DNA of 64,000 nucleotides from Streptomyces globisporus. GTDB taxonomy: Bacteria > Actinomycetota > Actinomycetes > Streptomycetales > Streptomycetaceae. Positions 42,455 to 53,723 of this stretch are shown here, one piece after another. Under the pieces are notes generated by a model that saw only the letters and a program-made list of their open reading frames with translations, had not been told where the DNA came from and ran no database searches. Numbering within the stretch: position 1 is the stretch's first letter; each line of letters starts with the position of its first letter. The position numbers were made by a program, and so were the translations under genes. The stretch is from NCBI GenBank assembly GCA_014649555.1, contig BMTG01000008.1:341376-405375 (forward strand), written 5' to 3'.

Positions 42455-43201
42455 TCACCCCGGGTGCCGGTGGCGGCGGTCGAGGAACTCCTCGAACGTC
42501 ACGGTCCCCCCGGCGTGTTCGGGTGCCAGATGGTCGCCGCGCCGGTAGCCCGCGTACGCCTGGCCCGCCAGCCGGACCGGCACCACCCGCCGCCTGCGCC
42601 CGGTGGCCCGCAGGTACGCCCCGGCCAGGTCGGTCAGCGGACGGACCTCGGGGCCGCCCAGGTCGGGCACCCGGCCCGCCGGTCCGGCGAGCGCCAGGGC
42701 GGCGAGCCGGGCGGCGACCTCGCCGCTGTCGACGGGCTGGAGCGACATCCCGGCGGGCACCGGCAGGACGGGCAGCCGGGCCGCGCCGGACAGGATGCGC
42801 AGGGCCAGGTCGTGGAACTGCGTGGCCCGCAGGATCGTCGCGCCGAGCCCGGAGTCCTCGATCATCCGCTCGACCCGGTGCTTGACCGTGTAGTAGCCCA
42901 GCGGCAGCCGGTCCACGCCCACGATCGAGATGTAGACCAGATGCGGCGTCCCGGCCCGCTTCGCCGCGTTGATGAGGAACCCCGCCGCCCGGTCGTCGCC
43001 GCCGCGCGGGGTGGTGGCGCAGTGGACGATCACGTCCGCCCCCTCGACCGCCGCGTCCAGACCCTTGCCGTCGCGCAGATCGACGGCGTACGAGGGGGAG
43101 CGGCGGCTGAGCCCCCGGACGTCGGCCCCTTCCGTGCGGAGCCGCTCCGCGACCTGCCGGCCGAGGGTTCCGGTGGCGCCGGTGACCAGAATCGTCGTCA
43201 T
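42455..43201 (-). CDS. NmrA-like NAD(P)-binding protein (atypical short-chain dehydrogenase)
   Basis: 248 residues from ATG 43201. The Rossmann motif VTGATGTLGRQVAERL (about 6-21) and GADVIVHCATTP lead into YISIVGVDRLPLGYYTVKHRVERMIEDSGLGATILRATQFHDL, where the YxxxK pair is shifted (YYTVK). Typical of the NmrA/ycf39-type family, often redox sensors or quinone-related reductases. Substrate unknown. Confidence 0.85.
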   Translation of the reverse strand: MTTILVTGATGTLGRQVAERLRTEGADVRGLSRRSPSYAVDLRDGKGLDAAVEGADVIVHCATTPRGGDDRAAGFLINAAKRAGTPHLVYISIVGVDRLPLGYYTVKHRVERMIEDSGLGATILRATQFHDLALRILSGAARLPVLPVPAGMSLQPVDSGEVAARLAALALAGPAGRVPDLGGPEVRPLTDLAGAYLRATGRRRRVVPVRLAGQAYAGYRRGDHLAPEHAGGTVTFEEFLDRRHRHPG

Positions 43202-43259
43202 GGGGCCAGCCTGCCAGAGCGCGGTCCGGCCCGGCGGCGACCGGGGGGAGAACGGCGCG

Positions 43260-43295
43260 GCCCGGCGTGAGTGGGGAAAGCCGCTCACGCCGGGC
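43260..43295 (-). terminator. Hairpin terminator after the chitinase gene
   Basis: CCCGGCGTGAG (43261-43271) pairs with CTCACGCCGGG (43284-43294), 11 bp plus flanking G/C, between the chitinase stop and the NmrA-like start, both on the minus strand. Confidence 0.7.
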
Positions 43296-43313
43296 CGTGC
43301 GATACGGGAGGGG

Positions 43314-45674
43314 TCAGCAGGCGCCGAGGTCCTTCCAGACGCCCCACTCACCGGTGGTGCCGGGCTTCTCGCCCTTCGTCCACCAGGACGCCTTCCACTG
43401 ACGGCCGTCCTGGCTGACGGTGGAGCCGCCGCCGTACTCGGTGGCCGCGTTCCACGCCGGGGCCGAGCAGCTGCCGCCCGGCTGCGTCGGGGTCGGGGTG
43501 GGCGTCGGCCCTGTCGGGTCCGGGGTCGGGGTCGGCGTCGGGTTGGTCCCGGTGCCGGGCTCGACCACCGTGGTGCCGCGGGCCAGGTCACCTGCGAGGG
43601 AGTAGGACTTCCCGCCGAAGGTCACGGTCCAGTTCGACGGGGTGGAGGTGGGCAGGTAGTAGACGAAGTCCAGCTCGACCGAGGCGCCGGGGGCCAGGCT
43701 CTGCCAGGCCGGGAGCTTCAGGGAGACGCGGTTGTAGTCGCCCTTCAGGCCGCCGATGTTGTTGGCCGCCGTGTGGTCGCTGCGGATGATCGTCGTGCCG
43801 AAGCCGGACTGGTCCTTGGCGTTGGCCGGGGCGGAGGTGGAGTAGTCGAACTGGAACTCCGTACCGCCGGGCAGCGTGGCCTGGGTCCGGTTGGTGATCT
43901 TCAGCTTGGGGCTGATCGGGTAGTTGGAGTCGCCCAGCGGGAACTGCCCGAAGGAGACGTCGATGTTCAGCGCCTCGGTCGGCAGGGCGGTCGTGGCGCG
44001 CTTCGCGCCGTACGGGGTGGCCGACTTGAACGCGTCGTACATCGCGGTGGTCAGCGTGGAGCCCGTCTCGTACTGGCCCTTGGCCGCGTTCCACCGGTAG
44101 TCACCCGCCAGCTCCCAGATCATCGTGCCGCCGATGCCCTTGTCCACGACGTAGTCCGCCTTGGCCTTCACCGACTGCTCGTCCTCGGTGGAGAGGAACA
44201 CCTTCTTCTCGGCGTTCCACAGCCACGGCGCGACCAGCGTGGAGTCGTACTTACGGGCGTACGTGCCGGTCAGCTTGGTGTTCGCGGCGAAGCCGTAGTC
44301 GGTGACGTAATCCCCGACGATGCCCTTCTCCAGGTTCTTCGCGTGCCACATCGGGTTGGAACCGGCGGGCGATTCCTTGCCGTTGGTGTCCTTGTCGTGC
44401 CACAGGTTGTCGATGCCGACCGCGCCGTCACCGCACTTGGTCAGCCCCGCGCCCGCCGGGCAGTCGGTCGTGGCCGCCTTGCCCCACAGGCCGTCGGTGC
44501 CGCCCTGCACGTTCTTGAAGCCGCGGGTGTAGTACGGCAGGCCGATGTTGATCCGGCCGGCCGGCATCGAGCCGCGGAAGTAGTGGTAGGCCCAGTCGGT
44601 GTTGAGGTAGCCGAGGCCGCCGTACTGCGAGGTGGTGTAAACACCCGCCTGCGCCAGCTCGTTGTCCTTGCCGTCGTCGAACAGCGAGGCGTTGGGCCCG
44701 ACGTACTCGTTCCAGGCGCCGTGCAGGTCGTAGGACATGATGTTGACGTAGTCCAGGTACTTCTGCATCTGGTACGTCTCCATGCCCCGCAGCAGGTAGC
44801 CGGAGGAGGGGGCGGCGACGGTCAGCAGGTAGTGCTTGCCGTCGGCCTCGCCCGCGCGGTCGAGCTTCTCGCGCAGCGTCTTCATCAGGGCGTCGTAGCC
44901 CTTGACCAGGCCCGCGCGGCGGCCGTTGGCCAGCGTGTGGTCCAGCGGGTTGCCCGCGTCCTTCATCGTGGTGGCGTACTCGTAGTCGATGTCGACGCCG
45001 TTGAAGCCGTACTTCTTGATGAAGGAGACGGCCGAGTCGGCGAAGGTGTTGATGCCCGCCTGGTTGACCGAGCCGTCGGCGTTGGTCGCCATCGAGTAGA
45101 AGCCGCCCGAGTCGACGCGCTTGCCGTCGGGGCCGAAGTAGCCACCGGTCTCGGCCCAACCGCCTACGGAGACCAGGGTCTTCACATTCGGGTGCTGCTT
45201 CTTGTACTTCGTCAGCAGGTTGAAGTGCCCCTTGTAGGGGAGCGTCGGGTCCATCTCCGCGCCTGCGACACCGGGCCAGGTCATCCCGGTGGAGGCGTTG
45301 TCGGCGCTGTCCGGGCCGACCGAGAGCTTGTTGGAGCCGTCGACGTGCGCGAAGGCGTAGTTGAGGTGCGTGACCTTGTCCCACGGGATGTCCGGGACGA
45401 GGTAGGCGTCCTTGCCGTCCTTGCCGGTACGCCAGTTGGTGAAGTAGCCGATGACACGGCGTTTGTGGTCGGCGCCCATCTTCTCGCGTCCGTCGGCGTC
45501 GTAGACGGAGCAGTACGGGACGTTGACGCCGGGGGTCTGGTAAAGCCCGTCGGGGCGACAGGAGTTCTGGTCGGCGGCGGCCGAGGGGCCTGCGGCGAGC
45601 GAACTCAGCAGCAGTCCGGCGACGGCGGCGCCGGCGGCGAGGAGCGTGGCTCTCGCTCGGGTGGGGGACAGCAT
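43314..45674 (-). CDS. Secreted family 18 chitinase with C-terminal carbohydrate-binding domains
   Basis: 786 residues from ATG 45674 (AGGAGG nine bases upstream; the longer frame is not needed). Signal peptide to about A34. The GH18 barrel has SVGGW (169-173) and the catalytic D228-I-D230-Y-E232, where E232 is the acid. A beta-rich domain follows ([26 protein letters not shown], about 600-710), then a Thr/Pro linker and a CBM5/12-type module ([30 protein letters not shown]). It degrades chitin outside the cell. The promoter carries DasR-type repeats. Confidence 0.95.
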   Translation of the reverse strand: MLSPTRARATLLAAGAAVAGLLLSSLAAGPSAAADQNSCRPDGLYQTPGVNVPYCSVYDADGREKMGADHKRRVIGYFTNWRTGKDGKDAYLVPDIPWDKVTHLNYAFAHVDGSNKLSVGPDSADNASTGMTWPGVAGAEMDPTLPYKGHFNLLTKYKKQHPNVKTLVSVGGWAETGGYFGPDGKRVDSGGFYSMATNADGSVNQAGINTFADSAVSFIKKYGFNGVDIDYEYATTMKDAGNPLDHTLANGRRAGLVKGYDALMKTLREKLDRAGEADGKHYLLTVAAPSSGYLLRGMETYQMQKYLDYVNIMSYDLHGAWNEYVGPNASLFDDGKDNELAQAGVYTTSQYGGLGYLNTDWAYHYFRGSMPAGRINIGLPYYTRGFKNVQGGTDGLWGKAATTDCPAGAGLTKCGDGAVGIDNLWHDKDTNGKESPAGSNPMWHAKNLEKGIVGDYVTDYGFAANTKLTGTYARKYDSTLVAPWLWNAEKKVFLSTEDEQSVKAKADYVVDKGIGGTMIWELAGDYRWNAAKGQYETGSTLTTAMYDAFKSATPYGAKRATTALPTEALNIDVSFGQFPLGDSNYPISPKLKITNRTQATLPGGTEFQFDYSTSAPANAKDQSGFGTTIIRSDHTAANNIGGLKGDYNRVSLKLPAWQSLAPGASVELDFVYYLPTSTPSNWTVTFGGKSYSLAGDLARGTTVVEPGTGTNPTPTPTPDPTGPTPTPTPTQPGGSCSAPAWNAATEYGGGSTVSQDGRQWKASWWTKGEKPGTTGEWGVWKDLGAC

Positions 45675-45785
45675 GTGGTCGTTCCTCCTGGGGAGGTCGG
45701 CAGAACACAACTGGCGAAAAGGGGGTGGGTCTGTCGGGGTCCCGGTGTGCGCCCACCGTGGGACCGAACCTCGGAGGTGACGCAG

Positions 45786-45827
45786 AGATTAAGAGGACTA
45801 GACCAGTGCGTCAATAGGTCTGGACCT
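45786..45827 (-). promoter_or_regulatory. Chitinase promoter with chi-box / DasR-responsive repeats
   Basis: On the minus strand TTGACG (45814-45809) and TAATCT (45791-45786) are 17 bases apart, a near-ideal vegetative promoter. ACTGGTCTAGTCCT (45807-45794) fills the spacer and AGGTCCAGACCT (45827-45816) lies just upstream. These match the 12-base direct repeats of Streptomyces chitinase promoters and the dre consensus ACTGGTCTAGACCAGT. DasR would block the promoter until N-acetylglucosamine derivatives accumulate. Confidence 0.8.
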
Positions 45828-45997
45828 TTAAGGCTCAACTTCGTGAATGACTACGTTGTCGCGTTCGTCCCGACGGGAATGCGCCACGTTTTCCGTGACC
45901 CGGCGTGACGCGATCCATGGATCCTGTGACCCAGCCCACAGTGCTCACCCGCATGGCCGAGAGACGTCCGTGGCAGACTGGTTCCGTACCAGTAGCA

Positions 45998-46124
45998 GCG
46001 CACTCCGGGGTCGGTGCAATTCCGAACCGGCGGTTACAGTCCGCGACCCGTCCGCAGCCAGCGGCCGGTTGACCAGGTGAAATTCCTGGACCGACGGTTA
46101 AAGTCCGGATGGGAGGCAGTGCGC
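45998..46124 (+). ncRNA. FMN riboswitch (RFN element) ahead of the riboflavin operon
   Basis: The conserved core is readable in order: GCACTCCGGGGTCGGTG, AATTCCGAACCGGCGGT, AGTCCGCGACCC, GACCAGGTGAAATTCCTGGACCGACGGT, AAAGTCCGGATGGGAGGCAGTGCGC (each read in parts). P1 is GCGCACT (45998-46004) with AGTGCGC (46118-46124). Binding of FMN should switch off the genes that begin at 46301. Bases 45675-45785 and 46125-46300 hold no gene I would support; the latter is the expression platform. Confidence 0.93.
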
Positions 46125-46300
46125 GGCGGTTCGTCATCGGTACGCCGCCGTCGGCGGACGCATGGCCGGGAATCTCCCGGGACGCCGTGCGTTCCTGGCG
46201 TTTCCCGTTCTCGGGTTCGCGGCGTTCTCGCTGGTGATCCGCTTTCTCTGTCGTCATCGACAGGCCCCGGAGTCCGTGCCCGAAGAGGCAGGAGGACCCG

Positions 46301-47401
46301 GTGGACACCGCAGCCGACATCACCGCCATGCGCCGAGCGATCGCGCTCGCCGCCCGCGGTCTCGGCTCCACCAGCCCCAATCCGGTCGTCGGATGTGTGA
46401 TCACCGACGCCGCCGGAGCCGTGGCCGGTGAAGGCTTCCATCAGCGCGCCGGAGGGCCGCACGCCGAGGTCCACGCCCTGCGCGCGGCCGGCGACCGGGC
46501 CCGTGGCGGCACTGCCTACGTCACCCTCGAACCCTGTAACCACACCGGCCGCACCGGCCCCTGTGCCCAGGCCCTCCTGGCCGCCGGGATCAGCCGTGTC
46601 GTGTACGCGGTCGGCGACCCGAACCCGCAGGCCACGGGCGGCGCCGACACCCTGCGCGCGGCGGGGGTCCGGGCGGAGCAGGGCCTCCTCGCCGACGAGG
46701 CCGAGGCGGGCAACGCCGCCTGGCTGACCTCGGTGCGCCTCGGACGGCCGTACGTCCTGTGGAAGTACGCCGCGACCCTCGACGGCCGCATCGCCGCCGC
46801 CGACGCCACCAGCCGCTGGATCACCTCGCCCGAGGCCCGCGCCGACGTCCACCGGCTGCGCGCCGAGGCCGACGCCGTGCTCGTCGGCTCCGGCACCGCC
46901 CGCACCGACGACCCCCAGCTGGGCGTACGCGGCATCGAGGGCGCCGGCCAGCCGCTGCGGGTCGTCGTCGACACGAACGCCACCGCCGTGAAGCCCGGCG
47001 CCCGGGTCCTGGACGCCACCGCGCCCACCCTGATCGCCGTCGCCGACGACGCCCCGGCCGGCCACCTCCCCGAGGCCGCCGTCCTGCGGCTGCCCCGCGC
47101 CGCCACCGGCCCCGGCCTCGACCTCGACGCCCTCCTCGAAGCCCTGCACACCCGGGGCGTCCGCTCCGTACTCCTCGAAGGCGGCCCCACCCTCGCGGGC
47201 GCCTTCGTCGCCGCCGGAAAGGTCGACAAGGTCGTCGGCTATCTCGCTCCGGTCCTGCTCGGCGCGGGCCCCGCCGCCCTCGCCGACGCCGGAATCTCCA
47301 CCATCTCCCAGGCGTTGCGCCTCGATGTGACCGAGACCGTGCCGATCGGCCCCGATCTCCGCGTCACCGCCGTCCCCGCCCCTGCTCGGAAGGGAAACTG
47401 A
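46301..47401 (+). CDS. ribD: Bifunctional riboflavin deaminase/reductase
   Basis: 366 residues from GTG 46301 (AGGAGG upstream). N-terminal zinc deaminase: H54-A-E56 and P-C79-x8-C88 (PCNHTGRTGPC). The C-terminal reductase (from about 150) has KYAATLDGRIAAADATSRWITS and LLEGGPTLAGAFV. It performs two successive steps from the GTP-derived pyrimidine. First gene after the FMN riboswitch; the ribE GTG follows immediately after its stop. Confidence 0.96.
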   Translation: MDTAADITAMRRAIALAARGLGSTSPNPVVGCVITDAAGAVAGEGFHQRAGGPHAEVHALRAAGDRARGGTAYVTLEPCNHTGRTGPCAQALLAAGISRVVYAVGDPNPQATGGADTLRAAGVRAEQGLLADEAEAGNAAWLTSVRLGRPYVLWKYAATLDGRIAAADATSRWITSPEARADVHRLRAEADAVLVGSGTARTDDPQLGVRGIEGAGQPLRVVVDTNATAVKPGARVLDATAPTLIAVADDAPAGHLPEAAVLRLPRAATGPGLDLDALLEALHTRGVRSVLLEGGPTLAGAFVAAGKVDKVVGYLAPVLLGAGPAALADAGISTISQALRLDVTETVPIGPDLRVTAVPAPARKGN

Positions 47402-48010
47402 GTGTTCACCGGAATTGTCGAAGAACTGGGTGAGGTCACCGCCGTCGAGCTGCTGGCCGACGCCTCCCGCTTCCGGCTGCGCGGCCCCCTCGTCACCGAG
47501 GGCGCGAAGCACGGCGACTCCATCGCGGTGAACGGCGTCTGCCTCACCGTCGTGGACACCGGGAACGGCGAATTCACCGCCGACGTGATGGCCGAGACGC
47601 TGAAGCGCTCCAGCCTCGGCGCGCTCGCCCCCGGCTCCCGGGTCAACCTGGAACGCCCGATGGCGCTCGGCGGCCGACTCGGCGGACACCTCGTCCAGGG
47701 CCATGTGGACGGCACCGGCACCATCGTCGAGCGCACCCCCTCCGAGCACTGGGAGATCGTCAAGGTCTCCCTGCCGCCCGAGCTGACCCGCTACGTCGTC
47801 GAGAAGGGCTCCATCACCGTCGACGGCGTCAGCCTCACCGTCGTCGAGGCGGCGGCCGACTTCTTCACCATCAGCCTCATCCCCACCACCCTCGCCCTGA
47901 CCACGCTCGGCCACAAGCAGCCCGGCGACCCGGTCAACCTGGAAGTGGACGTCATCGCCAAGTACGTCGAGCGGATGCTCGGGGACCGGGCCGGGCAGGA
48001 CCCGCGATGA
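47402..48010 (+). CDS. ribE: Riboflavin synthase alpha chain
   Basis: 202 residues from GTG 47402, directly after the ribD stop. Two homologous lumazine-binding halves, each opening with a [10 protein letters not shown]-like and a [11 protein letters not shown]-like segment, and [16 protein letters not shown] repeats. It dismutates lumazine to riboflavin. The stop overlaps the ribM ATG by four bases. Confidence 0.96.
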   Translation: MFTGIVEELGEVTAVELLADASRFRLRGPLVTEGAKHGDSIAVNGVCLTVVDTGNGEFTADVMAETLKRSSLGALAPGSRVNLERPMALGGRLGGHLVQGHVDGTGTIVERTPSEHWEIVKVSLPPELTRYVVEKGSITVDGVSLTVVEAAADFFTISLIPTTLALTTLGHKQPGDPVNLEVDVIAKYVERMLGDRAGQDPR

Positions 48011-48647
48011 ACGCCGCGTCCTGGCTCAACTCCGAGGCATTCACCGTGTTCGGCCAGCACATCAAGTGGTCGGACATGATCGGCAACATCGTCGGCCTGA
48101 TCGCCCTGGCCCTCGGCTGGCGGCGCTCCATCTGGACCTGGCCCGCCCAGCTGCTCTCCGGCGTGATCCTGCTCGTCGCCTTCGCCTCCGCGCACCTCTC
48201 CGGCAGCGCGGGCAAGCAGCTGGTCGTCATCGTCGTCGCCCTGTGGGGCTGGTGGTCCTGGAACCGTGGCAGGCAGCAGGCCCAGGACGGCTCCATCGCC
48301 GTCCGCTTCGCGACCTGGCGCGAGCGCGGCGTGCTGATCGGCGGCGCCGCGCTGGGCACCCTCGCCGTCGGCGGCCTGTTCACCGCCTTCCCCTCGCTGT
48401 CCTGGGACCCGTGGCCGGACGCGTACATCTTCGTCGGCACGGTCGTCGCGATGTACGCCCAGGCCCGCGGCATGGTCGAGTTCTGGTTCGCCTGGCTGCT
48501 GGTCGACCTCGTCGGTGTACCCCTGAACTTCGCCAACGGCTTCGCCTTCTCCGGCTTCGTCTACATCATCTACGGCGCCCTCGTCCTGTGGGGCATGCGC
48601 GACTGGTGGCTGCGTACGCGGACACCCGCTCTGGAAGGAGCCACGGC

Positions 48648-48651
<4 letters not shown>
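48007..48651 (+). CDS. ribM: PnuC-family riboflavin transporter RibM
   Basis: 214 residues, about 6-7 membrane segments ([65 protein letters not shown]). PnuC-type carriers move nicotinamide riboside, but a copy placed inside an FMN-controlled rib operon of Streptomyces is RibM/PnuX, shown in S. davawensis to import riboflavin and roseoflavin. It overlaps ribE and ribBA by four bases on each side. Confidence 0.92.
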
Positions 48652-49946
<1,295 letters not shown>

Positions 49947-49977
49947 CGAACACCTCGTCACCAGCAACAGGAGAAAC

Positions 49978-50463
49978 ATGAGCGGCAAGGGTGCACCCGA
50001 ACTGTCCGTACGCAACTGCGGCGACCTGCGCGTGGCCGTGATCGCGGCCCAGTGGCACGAGAAGGTCATGGACGGACTCGTCGACGGCGCGCTGCGCGCC
50101 CTGCACGAGCTGGGCATCGACGAGCCGACCCTGCTCCGGGTCCCCGGCTCCTTCGAGCTGCCCGTCGTCGCCAAGGTGCTCGCCGGACGCGGCTACGACG
50201 CGATCGTCGCCCTCGGCGTGGTCATCCGCGGCGGCACCCCCCACTTCGAGTACGTCTCCCAGGGCGTCACCCTCGGCCTCACCCAGGTCACCGTGGACAC
50301 CGGTGTTCCCGTCGGCTTCGGCGTACTGACCTGCGACACCGAGGAGCAGGCGCTCGACCGGGCCGGGCTCGAAGGGTCCAACGAGGACAAGGGGCACGAA
50401 GCGGTCACCGCCGCCGTCGCCACCGCGGCCACGCTGCGGACCGTCAGCGAACCCTGGCGCTGA
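49978..50463 (+). CDS. ribH: 6,7-dimethyl-8-ribityllumazine synthase
   Basis: 161 residues. Motifs [40 protein letters not shown] (catalytic histidine) and [21 protein letters not shown]. It condenses the pyrimidine and DHBP to lumazine, probably as an icosahedral or pentameric assembly. Last gene of the rib operon; AGGAG precedes ATG 49978. Confidence 0.96.
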
Positions 50464-50498
50464 GTACGCCCCGGCGACCCCGTATTCTGAGGACCATC

Positions 50499-50771
50499 AT
50501 GGCCAACAAAACCTTCGAAGAGCTCTTCACCGAGCTCCAGCTCAAGGCCGCCGAGGGCGACCCCGCGACCTCCCGCACCGCCGAACTGGTCGACAAGGGC
50601 GTCCATGCCATCGGCAAGAAGGTCGTCGAGGAGGCCGCCGAGGTCTGGATGGCCGCCGAGTACGAGGGCAAGGAAGCCGCCGCCGAGGAGATCTCCCAGC
50701 TGCTGTACCACGTCCAGGTGATGATGGTCGCCCGCGGGATCTCGCTCGACGACGTCTACGCCCATCTCTGA
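50499..50771 (+). CDS. hisE: Phosphoribosyl-ATP pyrophosphatase
   Basis: 90 residues from ATG 50499 (GAGGA upstream; TATTCT just before could be a -10 box). [13 protein letters not shown] and the metal-binding [32 protein letters not shown] helix identify HisE. It removes pyrophosphate from phosphoribosyl-ATP in histidine synthesis. Paired with hisG 50 bases downstream. Confidence 0.95.
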   Translation: MANKTFEELFTELQLKAAEGDPATSRTAELVDKGVHAIGKKVVEEAAEVWMAAEYEGKEAAAEEISQLLYHVQVMMVARGISLDDVYAHL

Positions 50772-50821
50772 GCACACCCCGCCCGTCCCACAACCCCTTC
50801 GCTCAAAGGAAACCTGACCTC

Positions 50822-51670
50822 ATGCTGCGCATCGCCGTCCCCAACAAGGGTGCAATCTCCGGGCCTGCGATGGCGATGCTCCATGAGGCGGGCTACCGGC
50901 AGCGCAAGGAGTCGAAGGAACTGGTCCTCGTCGACCCGACGAACGAGGTCGAGTTCTTCTACCTGCGGCCGCGCGACATCGCGATCTACGTCAGTTCCGG
51001 CAAGCTGGACATCGGCATCACCGGACGCGACCTGCTCCTGGACTCCGGGGCGGACGCCGAGGAGATCCTCCAGCTCGGCTTCGCCCGCTCCACCTTCCGC
51101 TACGCCACGAAGCCCGGCACGGCCACCGGCCCGGGGGACTTCACCGGCATGACGATCGCCACGTCCTACGAGGGCATCGTGGCGAAGCACCTGGCCGACG
51201 AGGGCGTCGACGCCGCCGTCGTCCACCTCGACGGCGCCGTCGAGACCGCCATCGAGCTCGGCGTCGCCCAGATCATCGCCGACGTCGTCGAGACCGGCAC
51301 CAGCATGCGCAACGCGGGCCTCGAAATCATCGGCGAGCCGATCATGAAGTCGGAGGCCGTGGTGATCCGCCGCACGGGCGCCCCCGCCGACGACCCCAAG
51401 GTGCAGCAGTTCCTCCGCCGCCTCCAGGGCGTCCTGGTCGCCCGGTCCTACGTGATGATGGACTACGACTGCCGCGTCGAGCACCTGGAGCGCGCCGTCG
51501 CCCTCACCCCGGGCCTGGAGTCGCCGACCATCTCCCCGCTGCACCACGAGGGCTGGGTCGCCGTCCGCTCCATGGTCGCCGCCAAGGAGGCCCAGCGGAT
51601 CATGGACGACCTGTACGAGCTCGGCGCCCGCGCCATCCTCACCACGGCCATCCACGCCTGCCGCCTCTGA
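50822..51670 (+). CDS. hisG: ATP phosphoribosyltransferase (long form)
   Basis: 282 residues. LRIAVPNKGAISGPA opening, GITGRDLLLDSGADAEEILQLGF, the PRPP loop VETGTSMRNAGLEII and the C-terminal regulatory ACT-like domain (from about 205) that binds histidine. The long hexameric form needs no HisZ. First step of histidine synthesis. Confidence 0.96.
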   Translation: MLRIAVPNKGAISGPAMAMLHEAGYRQRKESKELVLVDPTNEVEFFYLRPRDIAIYVSSGKLDIGITGRDLLLDSGADAEEILQLGFARSTFRYATKPGTATGPGDFTGMTIATSYEGIVAKHLADEGVDAAVVHLDGAVETAIELGVAQIIADVVETGTSMRNAGLEIIGEPIMKSEAVVIRRTGAPADDPKVQQFLRRLQGVLVARSYVMMDYDCRVEHLERAVALTPGLESPTISPLHHEGWVAVRSMVAAKEAQRIMDDLYELGARAILTTAIHACRL

Positions 51671-51704
51671 CGGCACCGCCCGCACCTCCCGAGAGAAGAC
51701 CCCG

Positions 51705-52172
51705 ATGTCCGCGCCCAGGCCCGAACTCCCCACCCTGCCGGTCACCTTCCGGCCCACCCTCACCCGGGTGGTCCTGCTGAGCGTGGGCCTGGCGATGTTC
51801 CTCGTCATCACCGTCATCGCGCTGATGCTGGAGCGGCTCAACCCGGGGGAGCGGGCCAGCTTCGTCTTCGTCGCGGCGCTCTTCTTCGGCGTCCTTGCCC
51901 TGCTCAGCAGGCCCCGGGTCGCCGCCGACGACACCGGGGTCACCGTCGTCAACTTCACCCGGACCCGCAGGCTGGCCTGGGAGGAGATCCTCCGCGTCAA
52001 CCTGCGCTCCGGCGACCCCTGGGTCTTCCTCGACCTCAGCGACGGCACCAGCCTGCCCGCCCTCGGCATCCAGCCCGGCCTGGCCAAGCAGCAGGCCATC
52101 CGCGACGCCCGCGCCCTGCGCTCCCTCGCCGAGGCGCGCGGCGCCGGCGGCGACACTCCCGCCGGCGGCTGA
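51705..52172 (+). CDS. Small PH-domain membrane protein
   Basis: 155 residues. Two membrane segments (about 21-42, TRVVLLSVGLAMFLVITVIALM; 50-66, ASFVFVAALFFGVLALL) are followed by a bacterial PH-like domain (VAADDTGVTVVNFTRTRRLAWEEILRVNLRSGDPWVFLDLSDGTSLPALGIQ). Function unknown. It lies 34 bases after hisG on the same strand and is probably cotranscribed. Confidence 0.85.
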   Translation: MSAPRPELPTLPVTFRPTLTRVVLLSVGLAMFLVITVIALMLERLNPGERASFVFVAALFFGVLALLSRPRVAADDTGVTVVNFTRTRRLAWEEILRVNLRSGDPWVFLDLSDGTSLPALGIQPGLAKQQAIRDARALRSLAEARGAGGDTPAGG

Positions 52173-52210
52173 GCCCCTGCCCGGCACGGGGTCTTCTTGT
52201 CTACTCTGGT

Positions 52211-52239
52211 GGGCGGGGGCGCCCCGTGCGCCCCCGCCC
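52211..52239 (+). terminator. Hairpin after the hisG/PH-protein unit
   Basis: GGGCGGGGGCGC (52211-52222) pairs perfectly with GCGCCCCCGCCC (52228-52239) around a five-base loop; no T-run. Confidence 0.65.
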
Positions 52240-52364
52240 CGCCCGTACCACGGCCCCACCGGGCCCGCGGGGTTCTTCCTGCGACCCAAGGAGTGACTCC
52301 CTCCAGCAATGGACGGATCGTCCGGTAGTACCTGCGCCGCCCCTTCCCCGGAGGCGGCGGCCTC

Positions 52365-53723
52365 ATGACCACCCCCCTGCTGCTCCTCGCGGCGGCCTTC
52401 CTCCTCATCCTCGCCAACGGCTTCTTCGTGGCAGCCGAATTCGGGCTCGTCACCGTGGACCGGCCGGACGCCGAACGAGCCGCCGCCGAGGGCGACCGAC
52501 GGGCCCGCACCGTCGTCCGCGCCCTGCGCGAACTCTCCTTCCAGCTCTCCGGCACCCAGCTCGGCATCACCATCACCTCCCTGGTGGTGGGCATGCTCGC
52601 CGAACCGGCCCTCGCCCAGCTGCTCGCCGCACCTCTCACCGCCACCGGACTGCCCGCGGGGGCCGTGTCCGGTGTCGCGGTCGTCGTCGGCATGCTGCTG
52701 GCCTCCGCCGTCCAGATGATCGTCGGCGAACTCGTGCCGAAGAACTGGGCGGTCTCCCGGCCGCTCCAGGTGGCCCGCTTCGTCGCCGGACCGCAGGCCC
52801 GCTTCGCGGCCCTCCTGCGACCGGTCATCACCCTCCTCAACGCCCTGGCCAACCGGCTGGTCCGCCTCTTCGGGGTCGAGCCCACCGACGAACTGGCCTC
52901 CGCCCGCACCCCGGGCGAACTGGTCTCCCTCGCCCGGCACTCCGCCGAGGCCGGAGCCCTGGAACAGGACACCGCCGATCTCTTCGTCCGGACCCTCTCG
53001 CTCGCCGGACTCACCGCCCAGCACGTCATGACGCCCCGGGTGAAGGTCAGCGCCCTGCACTCCTCCGCCACCGCCGCGGACGTCCTCAACCTCACCCGCG
53101 CCACCGGCCTCTCCCGCTTCCCGGTCTACCGGGACCGCATCGACGAGGTCATCGGCATGGTCCACCTCAAGGACGCCCTCGCCGTCCCCGCCCACGAGCG
53201 CCTGCGCACCCCGGCCGGCCGGATCGCCGTCGCCCCGCTCCTGGTCCCCGGCACCCTGCCGGTGGAACACCTGCTGCGGCGGCTGCGCCACGAACAGCCG
53301 ATAGCCGTGGTCGTCGACGAGTACGGGGGCACCGCCGGTGTCGTCACGCTGGAGGACATCATCGAGGAGCTCGTCGGCGAGGTCCGCGACGAGCACGACG
53401 CCGAGGGCGCGGGCCGCCCCGAGCTGACCGCCGCCACCGCCGAGGACGGCCGCCCCGCATGGGACGCCGAGGGCAGCTGCCGGGTCCACACCCTGCGCCA
53501 CGGCGGCCTGGACGTGCCCGACGGACCGTACGAGACCGTCGCCGGGCTCGTCGCGGAACTCCTGGGCCGTATCCCCGCCCCCGGCGACCGGGCCGAACTC
53601 CCCGGCTGGCGGATCACCGTCCGCCAGGTCGACCACAACCGCGCCGAACGCCTCCGGTTCACCCGGACGGGCGACCTGCTGCCGGAACCGGCCGCACCGG
53701 GCCTGCTGGAGGCCGCGCGATGA
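52365..53723 (+). CDS. CNNM/CorC-type CBS-domain membrane protein (hemolysin family), first copy
   Basis: 452 residues. The N-terminal DUF21 membrane domain (LILANGFFVAAEFGLVTVDRPD, QLGITITSLVVGMLAEPAL, MIVGELVPKNWAVSRP) is followed by a CBS pair (TAQHVMTPRVKVSAL, GLSRFPVYRDRIDEVIGMVHLKDAL, VVDEYGGTAGVVTLEDIIEELVGEVRDEHD) and a C-terminal CorC-HlyC domain. Members are linked to Mg2+/Co2+ export or homeostasis. Its stop overlaps the second copy by four bases. Confidence 0.92.
   Translation: MTTPLLLLAAAFLLILANGFFVAAEFGLVTVDRPDAERAAAEGDRRARTVVRALRELSFQLSGTQLGITITSLVVGMLAEPALAQLLAAPLTATGLPAGAVSGVAVVVGMLLASAVQMIVGELVPKNWAVSRPLQVARFVAGPQARFAALLRPVITLLNALANRLVRLFGVEPTDELASARTPGELVSLARHSAEAGALEQDTADLFVRTLSLAGLTAQHVMTPRVKVSALHSSATAADVLNLTRATGLSRFPVYRDRIDEVIGMVHLKDALAVPAHERLRTPAGRIAVAPLLVPGTLPVEHLLRRLRHEQPIAVVVDEYGGTAGVVTLEDIIEELVGEVRDEHDAEGAGRPELTAATAEDGRPAWDAEGSCRVHTLRHGGLDVPDGPYETVAGLVAELLGRIPAPGDRAELPGWRITVRQVDHNRAERLRFTRTGDLLPEPAAPGLLEAAR

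Noticed and set aside
42969-45908. A 979-codon open frame on the plus strand
   Set aside because: Antisense to the chitinase; composition is that of a GC-driven shadow and it runs through the promoter repeats.
46162-46431. Small open frame between the FMN riboswitch and ribD
   Set aside because: It overlaps ribD out of frame and lacks a ribosome binding site; it lies in the riboswitch expression platform.
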